Assembly (NCBI RefSeq): GCF_000254135.1
Contig: NZ_AINS01000033.1
Location: 40,326-104,325 of the forward strand
Direction: 5' to 3'
From: Campylobacter coli LMG 9860
GTDB lineage: Bacteria > Campylobacterota > Campylobacteria > Campylobacterales > Campylobacteraceae
Length of the DNA stretch: 64,000 nt
Below, piece by piece: positions 46,743-55,982 of this stretch. Position 1 is the stretch's first letter, and each line of letters opens with the position of its first letter. The position numbers were made by a program, and so were the translations under genes. Under the pieces are notes generated by a model. That model did no database searches and had not been told where the DNA came from. It was given only the letters and a program-made list of their open reading frames with translations.

Positions 46743-47399
46743 TTAACTCCATTTTTTTTCTAATTTTTTAGAATATAAAGTAACAGGATAGCAAATTAAA
46801 AAAAAGATAAAAAAGATTAGACCATAAATAATAAATGGTGCTAAATCATTTTTGTTGTTAAATTCGATGATTTGCTGCCCCACTTTTACAAGCTCTACCG
46901 CACCGATTAAATAAGCAAAAGTTGTACTTTTAATCATGCGTGTTAATAAATTCATACTCATAGGTGTTAAACGACGCATAGCTTGAGGAATGATAATATA
47001 AAAATAACTTTGAGCTTTATTTAAACCAAGACTTGCTGCACTTTCGTATTGGTGTTTAGGAATGCTTTTTAAAGAAGTTCTTACCAAATCCATCATTTCA
47101 AAACTTCCCCAAATACCAAAAACAATAATAGCCGAACTTACACTGCTTAAATTTATACCCAACCATCTAGAAAGTCCAAAATATACCATAAAAAGCCATA
47201 CTAGTAGCGGCATAACACGAACAAATTCTAAAGCAAAACGACATAAAATATAAATATAACGATTTTTCAGACTCATCAAAATACCTAAAAAAAGCCCGCC
47301 AAAAGAAGTTATAATAATACTTACAATAGAAATTTCAAGTGTGATATACAAGCCTTTCCAAAGTCGACTTAAAGTATCTGGATTTAATAGATCAAACAT
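46743..47399 (-). CDS. Polar amino acid ABC importer, permease protein 2
   Basis: Inner-membrane permease of the HisMQ type; 218 residues from [20 protein letters not shown]. The coupling-helix region is [23 protein letters not shown] near 130, with the EAA motif SAASLG. The start at 47399 overlaps the previous permease stop by 8 bases (ATGTTTGA); the longer frame reaching 47489 lies within that gene in another frame and is rejected. Corresponds to Cj0468. Confidence 0.92.
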   Translation of the reverse strand: MFDLLNPDTLSRLWKGLYITLEISIVSIIITSFGGLFLGILMSLKNRYIYILCRFALEFVRVMPLLVWLFMVYFGLSRWLGINLSSVSSAIIVFGIWGSFEMMDLVRTSLKSIPKHQYESAASLGLNKAQSYFYIIIPQAMRRLTPMSMNLLTRMIKSTTFAYLIGAVELVKVGQQIIEFNNKNDLAPFIIYGLIFFIFFLICYPVTLYSKKLEKKWS

Positions 47400-48093
47400 T
47401 TGAAAACCTTTTTTCCAAAAAGAACAAAAACAAAGAAATAGGCAGTATGATACATAAATATCCCAAAAACAAAAGCAATAAAAGCTCATCCGTTTTATAA
47501 GTAAGTGAATTTAAACCCTTCATAACGGTGACTAAATCCGGCAAAGCTATAATGCTCACAACAGAGGTTTCTTTAATAAGAAAAACAATATTTGCGCTTA
47601 TTCCTGGCAAGCAAACCCCTAAAGCTTGAGGCATTATAACATAACGCAAATTATTCAATTTAGTAAAACCCAAAGAAAGACCTGCTTCAAATTGCTGCTT
47701 TTTAATGGCTTCAAAACCAGCTCTAAAACTCTCTGCCATATAAGAACCGCCCAAAAAACTAAGCCCCACAATAGCACAAGCAAACGCTGGACGCAAAGCC
47801 TCATCTACACTTAAACAAATCAAATTCAAAGGCGGAATTTGTTCTAAATGAATATCAAATTTAGGCAAAGCATAATACAAGAAAAAAAGCTGTATCAATA
47901 AAGGAGTATTGCGAGAAAATTCTATATAAACTTTACAAAAAGCTTCCATAATCGTTATTTTAAAATAACTCATTAAAATACAAAAAAAGCCTATAATTAT
48001 AGAAAAAATAATACCAAAAAAACTAAGTTTTAAAGTAAGCCAAGCAGCTGCAATAAAAGCATTTGAATTAGCTAGTATAAAATCAAAATCCAT
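47392..48093 (-). CDS. Polar amino acid ABC importer, permease protein 1
   Basis: Partner permease of the HisMQ type; 233 residues. N-terminal AAWLTLKLSFFGIIFSIIIG is the first helix; RNTPLLIQLFFLYYALPKF is the family's conserved segment near 60; the EAA loop is FEAGLSLGFTKLNNLRYVIMPQA near 138. First gene of the transporter unit, ten bases downstream of nssR and in the same direction, so expression could be linked. Corresponds to Cj0467. Confidence 0.92.
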   Translation of the reverse strand: MDFDFILANSNAFIAAAWLTLKLSFFGIIFSIIIGFFCILMSYFKITIMEAFCKVYIEFSRNTPLLIQLFFLYYALPKFDIHLEQIPPLNLICLSVDEALRPAFACAIVGLSFLGGSYMAESFRAGFEAIKKQQFEAGLSLGFTKLNNLRYVIMPQALGVCLPGISANIVFLIKETSVVSIIALPDLVTVMKGLNSLTYKTDELLLLLFLGYLCIILPISLFLFFLEKRFSNV

Positions 48094-48103
48094 TTTATTC
48101 CTA

Positions 48104-48700
48104 TTACCAAAGTCCTTTTTTTAAACCCTCTTTATCTAGGATCTCAATTTTACCCTTTTTTGTCTCAATTAGCTCTGAATTTTTAAATTCTTTTAGAATT
48201 CTTGACAAAGATTCAGCACGAACACTTAAATCCACTGCAATTTGTCTTTGCGAAATTTGAGCCAAATTCTTTTCATTTTCCAAAAGATATCTTGCAAGTT
48301 TACTTTTTAAATCCAAAGAATTTTCTAATAATTTTTTTTCTAAAATTTTAATTTTTTCAAAAAGAGATGAAATAAGCAAGAAATTAAATTCTTTATTTTG
48401 GCTGCACAGGGTTTCAAAATCTTCAAAATCAATTTCTAAAATTTCACAATATTCTTCACAAATAGCATTTGCTGGATATCTCAAACGCTTAAATGTAGGC
48501 ATTTCGGCTATAAAATTAGGCGGGGTAAAATAATGCAAAGTAATCTCTTTTTCGCCTGCTGTGCTTTTGTATACACGCACTCTACCTTTTAAAAGAATAA
48601 AAAATTTTAATGCCTTTTCGCCTTCAAAAAATAAAATATTATTTTTTTCAAATTTTCTTATTTTACCTATACCCTTTAAAAAATCTAAATACTCTTGCAT
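48104..48700 (-). CDS. nssR: Crp/Fnr-family regulator of the nitrosative stress response (NssR)
   Basis: Transcription factor that activates the globin genes cgb and ctb in response to NO and related stress; 198 residues. The cyclic-nucleotide-type sensor barrel fills the N-terminal half (GIGKIRKFEKNNILFFEGEK), and the C-terminal helix-turn-helix is ISQRQIAVDLSVRAESLSRI near 155. It has none of the N-terminal Cys cluster of Fnr, so it does not carry an oxygen-labile iron-sulfur centre. Divergent from ctb, with the likely binding site between them. Corresponds to Cj0466. Confidence 0.95.
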   Translation of the reverse strand: MQEYLDFLKGIGKIRKFEKNNILFFEGEKALKFFILLKGRVRVYKSTAGEKEITLHYFTPPNFIAEMPTFKRLRYPANAICEEYCEILEIDFEDFETLCSQNKEFNFLLISSLFEKIKILEKKLLENSLDLKSKLARYLLENEKNLAQISQRQIAVDLSVRAESLSRILKEFKNSELIETKKGKIEILDKEGLKKGLW

Positions 48701-48708
48701 TATAATAT

Positions 48709-48722
48709 TTAACCTATGTTAA
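48709..48722 (+). promoter_or_regulatory. NssR-binding site upstream of ctb
   Basis: TTAAC-CTAT-GTTAA is an exact match to the published NssR half-site pattern TTAAC-N4-GTTAA. It lies 60 bases before the ctb ATG and nine bases before the nssR start, so it could serve both genes. A TATATT -10-like sequence follows near 48743. Confidence 0.85.
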
Positions 48723-48781
48723 TTTTATCTCATTTTGTTTGTGCTATATTAACGATAAATTTTTATCCAAAGGCAAACACA

Positions 48782-49168
48782 ATGAAATATGAAACTATAA
48801 ATCAAGAAAGTATAGCTAAACTTATGGAACTTTTTTATGACAAAATAAGAAAAGATAAGGATTTAGGGCCTATTTTTAACAATGCCATAGGAACTAGCGA
48901 TGAAGCTTGGAAAGAGCACAAAGCAAAAATAGGGAATTTTTGGGCAGGAATGTTGCTAGGGGAAGGTGATTATATCGGACAACCTCTAAAAAAACATCTT
49001 GATTTGCCTCCTTTTCCGCAAGAATTTTTTGGAATTTGGTTAGGACTTTTTGAAGAAAGTTTAGATAAAATTTACAATAATGAAGAAATGAAAAATGTTA
49101 TTTTACAGCGCGCACAAATGATAGCCTCGCATTTTCAAAATATGCTTTATCGTTTTGGTGGACATTAA
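48782..49168 (+). CDS. ctb: Group III truncated haemoglobin
   Basis: Small haem protein that moderates oxygen flux and NO stress in C. jejuni; 127 residues from MKYETINQESIAKLMELFYD. The motif HLDLPPFPQEFFGIWLGLFEES includes the conserved Pro/Phe and the group III Trp, and the haem-ligand His lies in the same stretch. ATG at 48782 is chosen over an upstream frame start at 48716 because that start would overlap the NssR site. Converges with recG with two bases between stops. Corresponds to Cj0465c. Confidence 0.95.
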   Translation: MKYETINQESIAKLMELFYDKIRKDKDLGPIFNNAIGTSDEAWKEHKAKIGNFWAGMLLGEGDYIGQPLKKHLDLPPFPQEFFGIWLGLFEESLDKIYNNEEMKNVILQRAQMIASHFQNMLYRFGGH

Positions 49169-49170
49169 GA

Positions 49171-51000
49171 TTATATTTCCATCAAATCTTTTTTTGCTTT
49201 TTCCAAAATGTATTCATCTTTGGAAAAATCAAAATATTTAAATTCATTTCCATGCTGGATAAATCCATCGAGCAAATCTCCACTCAAACGATTTTTAAGA
49301 TCAAGTTCTGCGATTTTAAAACCATCTAAAGTACTAGCAAATTCTTTTAAACGACTTGGAATTTCTTTGAGTTTTGTATAAAGATAACAAGTGCTTTTAA
49401 GTCCGACACGGCCCACGCGTCCGCGAAGTTGATGCAAGGTAGCAAGGCCTAAGCGCTCCGCTCCTACAATAACAATAGTACTAAGCCTTGGCAATGAAAT
49501 TCCTACTTCTACGACTGTGGTGCTTAATAAAATATTTCCCTCATCACGAAACCGCTCCAAAATTTCATCCTTTTGCTTGTCTTTTCCATGCGTAACAAAA
49601 ACTTTTTCATAATTATCCTCCCAATACCTCCTTGCTTGTTCTAAAGAAAGATAAGGAATTTTATCGCTTGGATTGACTAAGGGATAGATGATGATGATTT
49701 GATGATTTTGTGCGATTTCTTCTTTGATTTTTTCACTAAGCTTTGCAAAACCTTCATTTTGTATACAAAGAGTGGTGATATCCTTTTTAAAAGGCATTTC
49801 CTTGATAAAACTAAAATTTAAAAGTTCTGATTGTATCATGCTTAAAGTTCTTGGAATGGGAGTTGCAGAAAATTGTATAAAATGTGGGGCTAATTCATTT
49901 TCATTTAAAGAATAAATTTGCTGACGCTGCGCAGAGCCAAAGCGATGCTGCTCATCTATCATTACAAGCACAGCATTATGACTTTGAAGGTGAATGAGCG
50001 CATGGGTTCCTATAATCAAATTGGCTTTTTTAATTTTTTCTTCCAAATCTTTTTCTTTTTTACCCCCTTTAATAAATAAAATATCCACAAATTCAGGCAA
50101 AAGCTTTTTTGCCTCTTCATAGAGTTGATTGGCAAGTATGCTAGTAGGAGCCATTAAGATAGCTTGTTTTGGATACACCATCAAAGCAGCGCCCAACAAA
50201 ACCAAAGTCTTGCCACAGCCTACATCCCCCATAACCACCCGTCTTTTAGCTTCTTTAGAGTCCAAATCTTGCTCTATATCCTTTAAAGCATTTAATTGAT
50301 CACGAGTGGGTGAAAAGGGTAAATTTTTTAGCCAATTGGCTGTATTGAAAATTTCAATTTCATAAGCTTTAAAGTGACTTTTTTTAGCCTTCAAGCGTTT
50401 TAAAAAATTGTAAATTTCAATATATTTTAAATCTTTCTCAAAGCGCTCCAAATTCTCAAACATCAAAAAACTTTTTTCATCATAAGTGTGTAAATTTAAA
50501 AGAAAATGGATATATTTATCCTCAATCCCACTTTCTTTTAAATTTTCATAATTAAGATATTTGTGTATAAATTCAGAAATTTTTTTATCTTGTAAACCTT
50601 GAATTTGATATTTTGGAGCAAAACCTGCAAAAGAAGTTAAAATTTTAGGATTGTTAAATTGCCAAACATGGCCAAAACGCGTAAGTTTCCCATTTAAAAT
50701 AAGTTCTTTGCCTATTTTGCAAATTCCAAAGTGCCAAGCCCTAGGATGAAAAAACACAAAGGAAATGTCTTGACTCCACTCTTTACAAAATCCCAAACCA
50801 AAGAGCTGACCTTTTTTTGAATGAATGCTTTTAATGATTATTTTTTGAGTGCATAGCTCATTTTCTTTAGGTGTTTTGCTTGGACTTAAATTTTCGATTT
50901 TTTTAGGTAAGATAAGCGCTAAATCAATCGCGCTTTTAATTTTTAATTTTTTAAAAAAATCAAAATCATTTTCTTTAATTTTCATTTGCAATACTTGCAA
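49171..51000 (-). CDS. recG: ATP-dependent DNA helicase RecG
   Basis: Branch-migration helicase acting at stalled replication forks and Holliday junctions; 609 residues, somewhat short compared with about 690 in E. coli because the N-terminal wedge region is reduced. Helicase motifs: GDVGCGKTLVLLGAALM (I), LIGTHALIH-like LIIGTHALIHLQS (Ia/Ic), DEQHRFG (II), SATPIPRT (III), and HQLRGRVGRVGLKS (VI). The start at 51000 overlaps the M16-like gene; an internal ATG at 50985 (MKIKEND) is equally possible. Confidence 0.95.
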   Translation of the reverse strand: MQVLQMKIKENDFDFFKKLKIKSAIDLALILPKKIENLSPSKTPKENELCTQKIIIKSIHSKKGQLFGLGFCKEWSQDISFVFFHPRAWHFGICKIGKELILNGKLTRFGHVWQFNNPKILTSFAGFAPKYQIQGLQDKKISEFIHKYLNYENLKESGIEDKYIHFLLNLHTYDEKSFLMFENLERFEKDLKYIEIYNFLKRLKAKKSHFKAYEIEIFNTANWLKNLPFSPTRDQLNALKDIEQDLDSKEAKRRVVMGDVGCGKTLVLLGAALMVYPKQAILMAPTSILANQLYEEAKKLLPEFVDILFIKGGKKEKDLEEKIKKANLIIGTHALIHLQSHNAVLVMIDEQHRFGSAQRQQIYSLNENELAPHFIQFSATPIPRTLSMIQSELLNFSFIKEMPFKKDITTLCIQNEGFAKLSEKIKEEIAQNHQIIIIYPLVNPSDKIPYLSLEQARRYWEDNYEKVFVTHGKDKQKDEILERFRDEGNILLSTTVVEVGISLPRLSTIVIVGAERLGLATLHQLRGRVGRVGLKSTCYLYTKLKEIPSRLKEFASTLDGFKIAELDLKNRLSGDLLDGFIQHGNEFKYFDFSKDEYILEKAKKDLMEI

Positions 51001-52195
51001 AATTTAAATCTAAAATTTCATTATGTTTTTGAATATAAGCATTTAGCTCTTGAAGCTCTACTTTTTCTATAAGCTTTAATTCTTCTTTATAATATCCTTT
51101 TGGCAATCCCTGATAGTACTCATTAAAACTTATCGACAAACGCCTACTAAGACTTTCATAACGCAAAGGAGTTGAACCTATGAGAAAATTTTTAGCCTGC
51201 ACAAGCTCATTTTGACTCACTCCTTCTTTTACAAAATCTCTAAATACTTCTTTAACTATCTTTTTAGCTTCTTTAGCACTTTCATTTTTAGTTTGCAAAT
51301 AACCAAAAACTCTAGTAAAAGATGCATTCATATCAAGCATAGCATAAGCAGAATACGCAAGCCCTCTTTTAACACGAATTTCTTCCATTATCCTTGATCC
51401 AAAACCGCCTTGACCTAAAATAAATAGTGCGATTTTTGCAAGATAAAAATCCTTATCATTAAATTTTGTAAAAAAGGGTGCAGCAAAGTAAATATAGGCT
51501 TGTTCGCTTTCTTTTCTGATTTGGATTATGTCTTTATTTTTTGAGTTAATTTCATAAGTTTTTTGTGAATTTTGACTGCCTTTTTGAAGTTTTGCTAATA
51601 ATTTATTTAATAAGCCTTTAGCCTTTTCTTGGGCTAAATTCCCGCCTAAAATCACTACAAGATTGCTTAAATTAATATTTTTCTTATAAAAACTCTCCAA
51701 GTCGCTTAAAGAAATTTGCTTGATACTTTTTTCATCGCCATCATTTGGACTTTGAAATTCTTTACATTCAAAAATTTCGCTATTAAGCAAATTTTTTGCT
51801 AAATAATCAAAATCACTATTTTTACTAGCAAGCTCACCTAGGGCATTGATTTTTAATTTTTCTAAAATTTTTTCTTCAAATCTAGGATTTAAGAGTAAGT
51901 TTTCTAAGTGTTTTAAAGCAAATTCAAAATTTTCTTTCAAGCAAGAAAGATTGATTTCTAAACTTTCAAAACCACTACTTGCTTCCAAATTTACAGCTTT
52001 AAATTCCAATTCTTTAAAAAAGCTATCATCTACACCCTCATTTAAAATTCTTGCAAACATCTTTGCAAGTCCTGCTATTTCATCATAACTTCTTCCACAG
52101 TTTCTAAAAACAAGCTTTAAGATAACAATAGGAAAATCGTTATTTTCTTCAAAAATAAAAGGAATTTTTACTCCACTAACTTCTAAATTCTGCAT
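50975..52195 (-). CDS. M16-family peptidase homologue with a lost zinc site
   Basis: Homologue of the M16B processing peptidases; 406 residues. The two-domain fold is recognisable (KLVFRNCGRSYDEIAGLAKM at the start and GSRIMEEIRVKRGLAYSAYA in the second half, with the R/Y pair of the family). The zinc motif HxxEH of active members should sit in the GLAHxxEHM-type segment, but here it reads GLAKMFARILNEG, so all three ligands are changed. It is therefore expected to be catalytically inactive, perhaps a partner of an active M16 subunit elsewhere. Its start touches the mqnC stop. Corresponds to Cj0463. Confidence 0.88.
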   Translation of the reverse strand: MQNLEVSGVKIPFIFEENNDFPIVILKLVFRNCGRSYDEIAGLAKMFARILNEGVDDSFFKELEFKAVNLEASSGFESLEINLSCLKENFEFALKHLENLLLNPRFEEKILEKLKINALGELASKNSDFDYLAKNLLNSEIFECKEFQSPNDGDEKSIKQISLSDLESFYKKNINLSNLVVILGGNLAQEKAKGLLNKLLAKLQKGSQNSQKTYEINSKNKDIIQIRKESEQAYIYFAAPFFTKFNDKDFYLAKIALFILGQGGFGSRIMEEIRVKRGLAYSAYAMLDMNASFTRVFGYLQTKNESAKEAKKIVKEVFRDFVKEGVSQNELVQAKNFLIGSTPLRYESLSRRLSISFNEYYQGLPKGYYKEELKLIEKVELQELNAYIQKHNEILDLNFASIANEN

Positions 52196-53241
52196 TAAAA
52201 CCTTTCTAAAATTTCATAAGCTGTATTACGCTTAGCGGGATTTTCACCTAAGCTTTTAATCAGTCTTATCATCTCATCTTGATTCATTCTATAACTCGCA
52301 CCTGCAGCGCTTACAACATTTTCTTCCATCATGGTTGAGCCTAAATCATTGGCCCCAAATTTTAAAGCAAGTTGCCCAATCAATGAACCTTGTGTTACCC
52401 AAGAACTTTGTAAATTTTTAAAATTATCCAAATAAAGTCTAGCCAAAGCTAAAAGTCTTAAATATTTGTTTGAACTTTGCTTCATGATTTCAGGATGTTT
52501 TTGGATTAATGCTGTATTTTCACTTTGAAAACTCCATAAAATAAAAGCTCTAAATCCTCCTGTTTCATCTTGTAATTTTCTTAAATGCTCGAAGTGATCT
52601 ATAATCTCCTCATCACTTTCAACCGTTCCAAACATCATAGTAGCAGTGCTTTTCATACCGATTTCATGCGCTCTTCTATGTACTTCTAGCCAAGTAGCAG
52701 TATCGCATTTATTAGGCGCGATAATATCTCGCACTCTATCGCTTAATACCTCAGCACCCGCTCCAGGTATTGAAAACAAACCTTTAGCTTGAAGTCTTTG
52801 TAAAACTTCAGAAATTGAAATTTTAGAAGCCTTGGCAATATAAGCAATCTCAACTGCAGAAAAACCATGCACGGTAATATTTGGATAATGCTCCTTAATC
52901 CACGAAACAAGCTCTTCATACCATTCTATTTTTAATTTAGGATGCACCCCGCCTTGAAAAAGAATTTGCGTCCCTCCAATAGCTTCAAGCTCTTCGATTT
53001 TTTTACCAATTTCTTCAAAACTCAAAATATAAGCGTCATCTTCTTTATGATGGCGATAAAAAGCACAAAAAGAACAATCTATGCAACAAACATTGGTGTA
53101 GTTTATATTTCTATCTACAACAAAGGTGGTGATTTTTTCGGGATGAAGTTCTAATTTTCTTTGATAAGCCATTTCTCCAAGTTCTACTAAATTTGCATTC
53201 CTTAACAAATAAAGAGCTTCTTCTTTATCTAATCTTTTCAA
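52195..53241 (-). CDS. mqnC: Cyclic dehypoxanthine futalosine synthase (MqnC)
   Basis: Radical SAM enzyme of the futalosine pathway for menaquinone, the route used by Campylobacter; 348 residues. The cluster motif is VCCIDCSFCAFYRH with C-x3-C-x2-C near 54. Later parts include QGGVHPKLKIEWYEEL and SATMMFGTVESDEEI. The sequence fits MqnC better than MqnE because of length and the GSLIGQLALKFGANDLGSTM segment. First gene of a unit with the M16 homologue and recG; divergent from the MFS gene. Corresponds to Cj0462. Confidence 0.9.
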   Translation of the reverse strand: MKRLDKEEALYLLRNANLVELGEMAYQRKLELHPEKITTFVVDRNINYTNVCCIDCSFCAFYRHHKEDDAYILSFEEIGKKIEELEAIGGTQILFQGGVHPKLKIEWYEELVSWIKEHYPNITVHGFSAVEIAYIAKASKISISEVLQRLQAKGLFSIPGAGAEVLSDRVRDIIAPNKCDTATWLEVHRRAHEIGMKSTATMMFGTVESDEEIIDHFEHLRKLQDETGGFRAFILWSFQSENTALIQKHPEIMKQSSNKYLRLLALARLYLDNFKNLQSSWVTQGSLIGQLALKFGANDLGSTMMEENVVSAAGASYRMNQDEMIRLIKSLGENPAKRNTAYEILERF

Positions 53242-53312
53242 GTTATTTCCTTAAATCCATTTTTAGCTTTATTATAGCATTTAAAAACATAAATTATGCT
53301 ATAGTTTCGCTT

Positions 53313-54500
53313 ATGAATTATATTGACTTATTGAAAAATAATAAAAATATTAGAATACTAACCTTAGTACAATTTATCGTGTATTTTGGCGCTTGGTTTT
53401 CCCAAACAGGTGTTTTTACTCTTTTAGTAAGCCTTAACGCTCCTACTTGGGCAACGGCTACAAGCGCTATGCTTGCTTTTTTACCAGGAGTTTTGCTTGC
53501 TCCTATTAATGGAGTTATAGTAGAAAAAAACAAACCCAAAAAGCTTTTGTTAAGTATGATTAGCATAGAACTTGTTTCTATTTTCTGCCTTATCTTTGTA
53601 ACCAGTCTTAGCATGCTTTGGCTTTTATTTATTTTAATTTTTGTTAGACTTTGCGTGGCTTCGATTTATTTTCAAGCTGAAATGAGCTTGCTAGCTAAAA
53701 TTTTAAATCCAAAAGAACTCAAGCTTGCTAATGAGATGCATAGTGTAATTTGGGCGGTTTCTTATACAGCAAGTATGGCAAGTGCGGGAATTTTTATCAA
53801 TTTCTTTGGCATTAAAGCGGCCTTTTTGTTTGATTGTTGTCTGATAATTATTGGAATTTTATTTTTAACCAAACTTCATATTCCTCATTTTAAACAAAAA
53901 ATTCAAAATAAATTTTTTATTCTGATTAAAGAAGGTTTTTTATATGTTTTACAAAATAAAATTATCCTTCATCTTATTATATTGCACGCTTTTATAGGAC
54001 TTACCGCTTATGAAACACTCGTAACTTTATTAGCCCAACACGAATACAAAGAAGTTTTATCCGCTGCTTTGGTTATAGGGTTTTTAAATGCAATAAGGGC
54101 TTTAGCTTTAGCTTTTGGTCCTATTTTTCTAAGTAAAATCACAAACAATAAAAATGTATTTTTTCTATACTTAGGTCAAGGTTTAGGAATTATACTTTGG
54201 GCTTTAACCCAGTTTAATTTTTATATTTCATTTATAGGCCTTATTGCTGCGGGATTTTGTACCTCATCCCTTTGGGCTTATACTTATACTATGATTCAGA
54301 AAAATTGTGATAAAACTTACTATGGCAGAGTGATTGCTTATACAGATATGGTTTATCTTAGCTTTAGCGCTCTTATTTCTCAACTCATGGGCTTATTGTT
54401 TGAACAAGGTTTTAAGCTTGCTATAATCACGGCTTTACTTGGAGTGGTATTTATATTTGCGGCTTTTTATTGGAGATGGTTTGATAAGAAATATTTGTGA
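53313..54500 (+). CDS. MFS transporter, probable efflux protein
   Basis: Twelve-helix major facilitator; 395 residues from MNYIDLLKNNKNIRILTLVQ. Other visible parts are FLPGVLLAPINGVIVEKNKPKKLL, the loop 2-3 region of a drug-exporter-type MFS, and a central LANEMHSVIWAVSYTASMAS. ATG at 53313 is used; a longer frame from 53193 overlaps mqnC and adds residues without MFS character. Substrate unknown; the fold is closest to the EntS/drug exporter (MFS_3) group. Corresponds to Cj0461c. Confidence 0.82.
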   Translation: MNYIDLLKNNKNIRILTLVQFIVYFGAWFSQTGVFTLLVSLNAPTWATATSAMLAFLPGVLLAPINGVIVEKNKPKKLLLSMISIELVSIFCLIFVTSLSMLWLLFILIFVRLCVASIYFQAEMSLLAKILNPKELKLANEMHSVIWAVSYTASMASAGIFINFFGIKAAFLFDCCLIIIGILFLTKLHIPHFKQKIQNKFFILIKEGFLYVLQNKIILHLIILHAFIGLTAYETLVTLLAQHEYKEVLSAALVIGFLNAIRALALAFGPIFLSKITNNKNVFFLYLGQGLGIILWALTQFNFYISFIGLIAAGFCTSSLWAYTYTMIQKNCDKTYYGRVIAYTDMVYLSFSALISQLMGLLFEQGFKLAIITALLGVVFIFAAFYWRWFDKKYL

Positions 54501-54518
54501 ATTTTACAAATTCACAAA
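54494..54518. terminator. Bidirectional terminator between the MFS gene and nusA
   Basis: A perfect 11-bp inverted repeat, TTTGTGAATTT and AAATTCACAAA, around TAC. It begins inside the last codons of the MFS gene and ends nine bases before the nusA stop on the other strand. Confidence 0.7.
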
Positions 54519-54526
54519 TTAAAAGA

Positions 54527-55615
54527 TTAAATTTTAAATAAATCTTGCAAGTTTTTCAAGGCTTCTTCATTACTTAAAGTATTGCTTGTGGTGCGAGCAT
54601 TCACTTCATTAAGTTCGATTTCATATCCACTAAGCATACCCGCAAGACGAATATTAATACCGCTTTTTCCAATGGCCTTACTCTTTTGCTCGCTGTTTAA
54701 AGTTACAATTGCTTTTTCATTTTCAATTTTTACAGAACTCACTATAGCAGGTGCTAAAGCTCTTGCGATTAAAATTTCAGGTTCATTGCTAAATTCAATA
54801 CAATCTATATTTTCATTATGTAATTCTTTACTCACAGCGTTGATTCTAACCCCTTTTACACCTACAGTAGCTCCCACAGGATCAATATTTGCCCCATTTG
54901 CTTGAAGTATAATTTTCGCTCTTTCTCCAGGAATTCTAGCGCATTTAACTACGCTTACATATCCATCTTTAATTTCAGGCACCTCTGCTTCAAGTAAACA
55001 TTCTAAAAATTTAGGGCTTGTGCGACTTAGCTCCATTTTAATACCCTTATCCGTATAAACACGGCGTATCACAGCTTTAACAACATCGCCCACTTTAAAT
55101 TTTTCACCCTTGATGCGATTTTTTCTAGGTAAAAAAGCTCTTAGCTCATCGATTTCTATATAGGTATTTTCCTCATTATCAATTCGCACAACATTTCCAA
55201 AAACCATTTGACCGACTTTATTTTTATATTTTTCAAAAATGGTTTGCTCAAGTAGTTTTTGTATATGGTATTCTAATTCTTTATGTAAAATATTTACAGC
55301 TGTTCTTCCTAAATTTTCTAAAGAACATTCATAGGTAAGCTCATCACCAATTTCAACATCAGGTGCTTCTTTTTTAGCCTTGCTAAATTCAATATAACTT
55401 TCTTTATTTTCATTCAATCTTTCGTCATTATCAGCCACAACTGTAATTTTTTGATAAAGATTTAAATTTTTTCTATCTACAAAAAAGTCATATTCTTGCC
55501 CATAAATTCTTTTTGCTGTATTTATCAAAGCTATAATAACTTTTTCTTTCACGCTTTCTATATCTAAATTTTTCTCATTCGCAATGCTTTCTATAATGTC
55601 TGCGATTCTTTCCAT
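54527..55615 (-). CDS. nusA: Transcription elongation/termination factor NusA
   Basis: Binds RNA polymerase and nascent RNA to control pausing, termination and antitermination; 362 residues. N-terminal domain, then an S1 domain (VGQMVFGNVVRIDNEENTYI), then two KH domains including PVGATVGVKGVRINAVSKEL and KAIGKSGINIRLAGML. It lacks the C-terminal acidic repeats of E. coli NusA, as in most bacteria. Converges with the MFS gene; upstream is the divergent HP0268-like gene. Confidence 0.97.
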   Translation of the reverse strand: MERIADIIESIANEKNLDIESVKEKVIIALINTAKRIYGQEYDFFVDRKNLNLYQKITVVADNDERLNENKESYIEFSKAKKEAPDVEIGDELTYECSLENLGRTAVNILHKELEYHIQKLLEQTIFEKYKNKVGQMVFGNVVRIDNEENTYIEIDELRAFLPRKNRIKGEKFKVGDVVKAVIRRVYTDKGIKMELSRTSPKFLECLLEAEVPEIKDGYVSVVKCARIPGERAKIILQANGANIDPVGATVGVKGVRINAVSKELHNENIDCIEFSNEPEILIARALAPAIVSSVKIENEKAIVTLNSEQKSKAIGKSGINIRLAGMLSGYEIELNEVNARTTSNTLSNEEALKNLQDLFKI

Positions 55616-55739
55616 AATTATCGATACCTTTTCTTTTGGGATTTTTTTAAGAAAGTAGATTAAAAGTATATCTTTAATAAGTTTAATTAAAAGTAAAATT
55701 TGATAAAATTATAGATTTAAAAGACGCTAAGGATATAAT

Positions 55740-55982
55740 ATGGATTTAAAATTGGCAAGAAATTTAATCAATGAAGAGCCTAAAAATATTAGTCTAGCTA
55801 AAATTGAAGAGGCTGTAAATCAAGAAGGACAAAAGTTTTTTTATTTTGATAAAGAAAATTCACACAAAGATCTTATTGCCTTGGTTGAACACTTTGAAAA
55901 AAAAGGCTTAAGTGTTTATCATAGAACTATCAGATATGGTTTAGATAGTAATGATTTTATGTATGAGGTTCATATTCTTTGA
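55740..55982 (+). CDS. HP0268-like small protein
   Basis: An 80-residue protein, [20 protein letters not shown] to the end FMYEVHIL. It resembles Helicobacter pylori HP0268 in length, in the N-terminal and C-terminal sequence (DFLYELHII there) and in lying immediately before miaB. HP0268 has been reported to act as a nicking nuclease and purine-specific RNase; whether this one does is unknown. The stop overlaps the TTG start of miaB by 4 bases. Corresponds to Cj0459c. Confidence 0.75.
   Translation: MDLKLARNLINEEPKNISLAKIEEAVNQEGQKFFYFDKENSHKDLIALVEHFEKKGLSVYHRTIRYGLDSNDFMYEVHIL

Noticed and set aside
47400..47489. 30-residue N-terminal extension of the second permease
   Set aside because: It lies wholly within the first permease gene in another frame; the ATG at 47399 gives the family start and an 8-base coupling overlap.
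48716..48781. 22-residue extension of Ctb
   Set aside because: It would put the start codon on the NssR box; the 127-residue form matches the characterised protein.
53193..53312. 40-residue extension of the MFS protein
   Set aside because: It is antisense to the start of mqnC and has no transporter character; MNYIDLL at 53313 is the usual kind of start.
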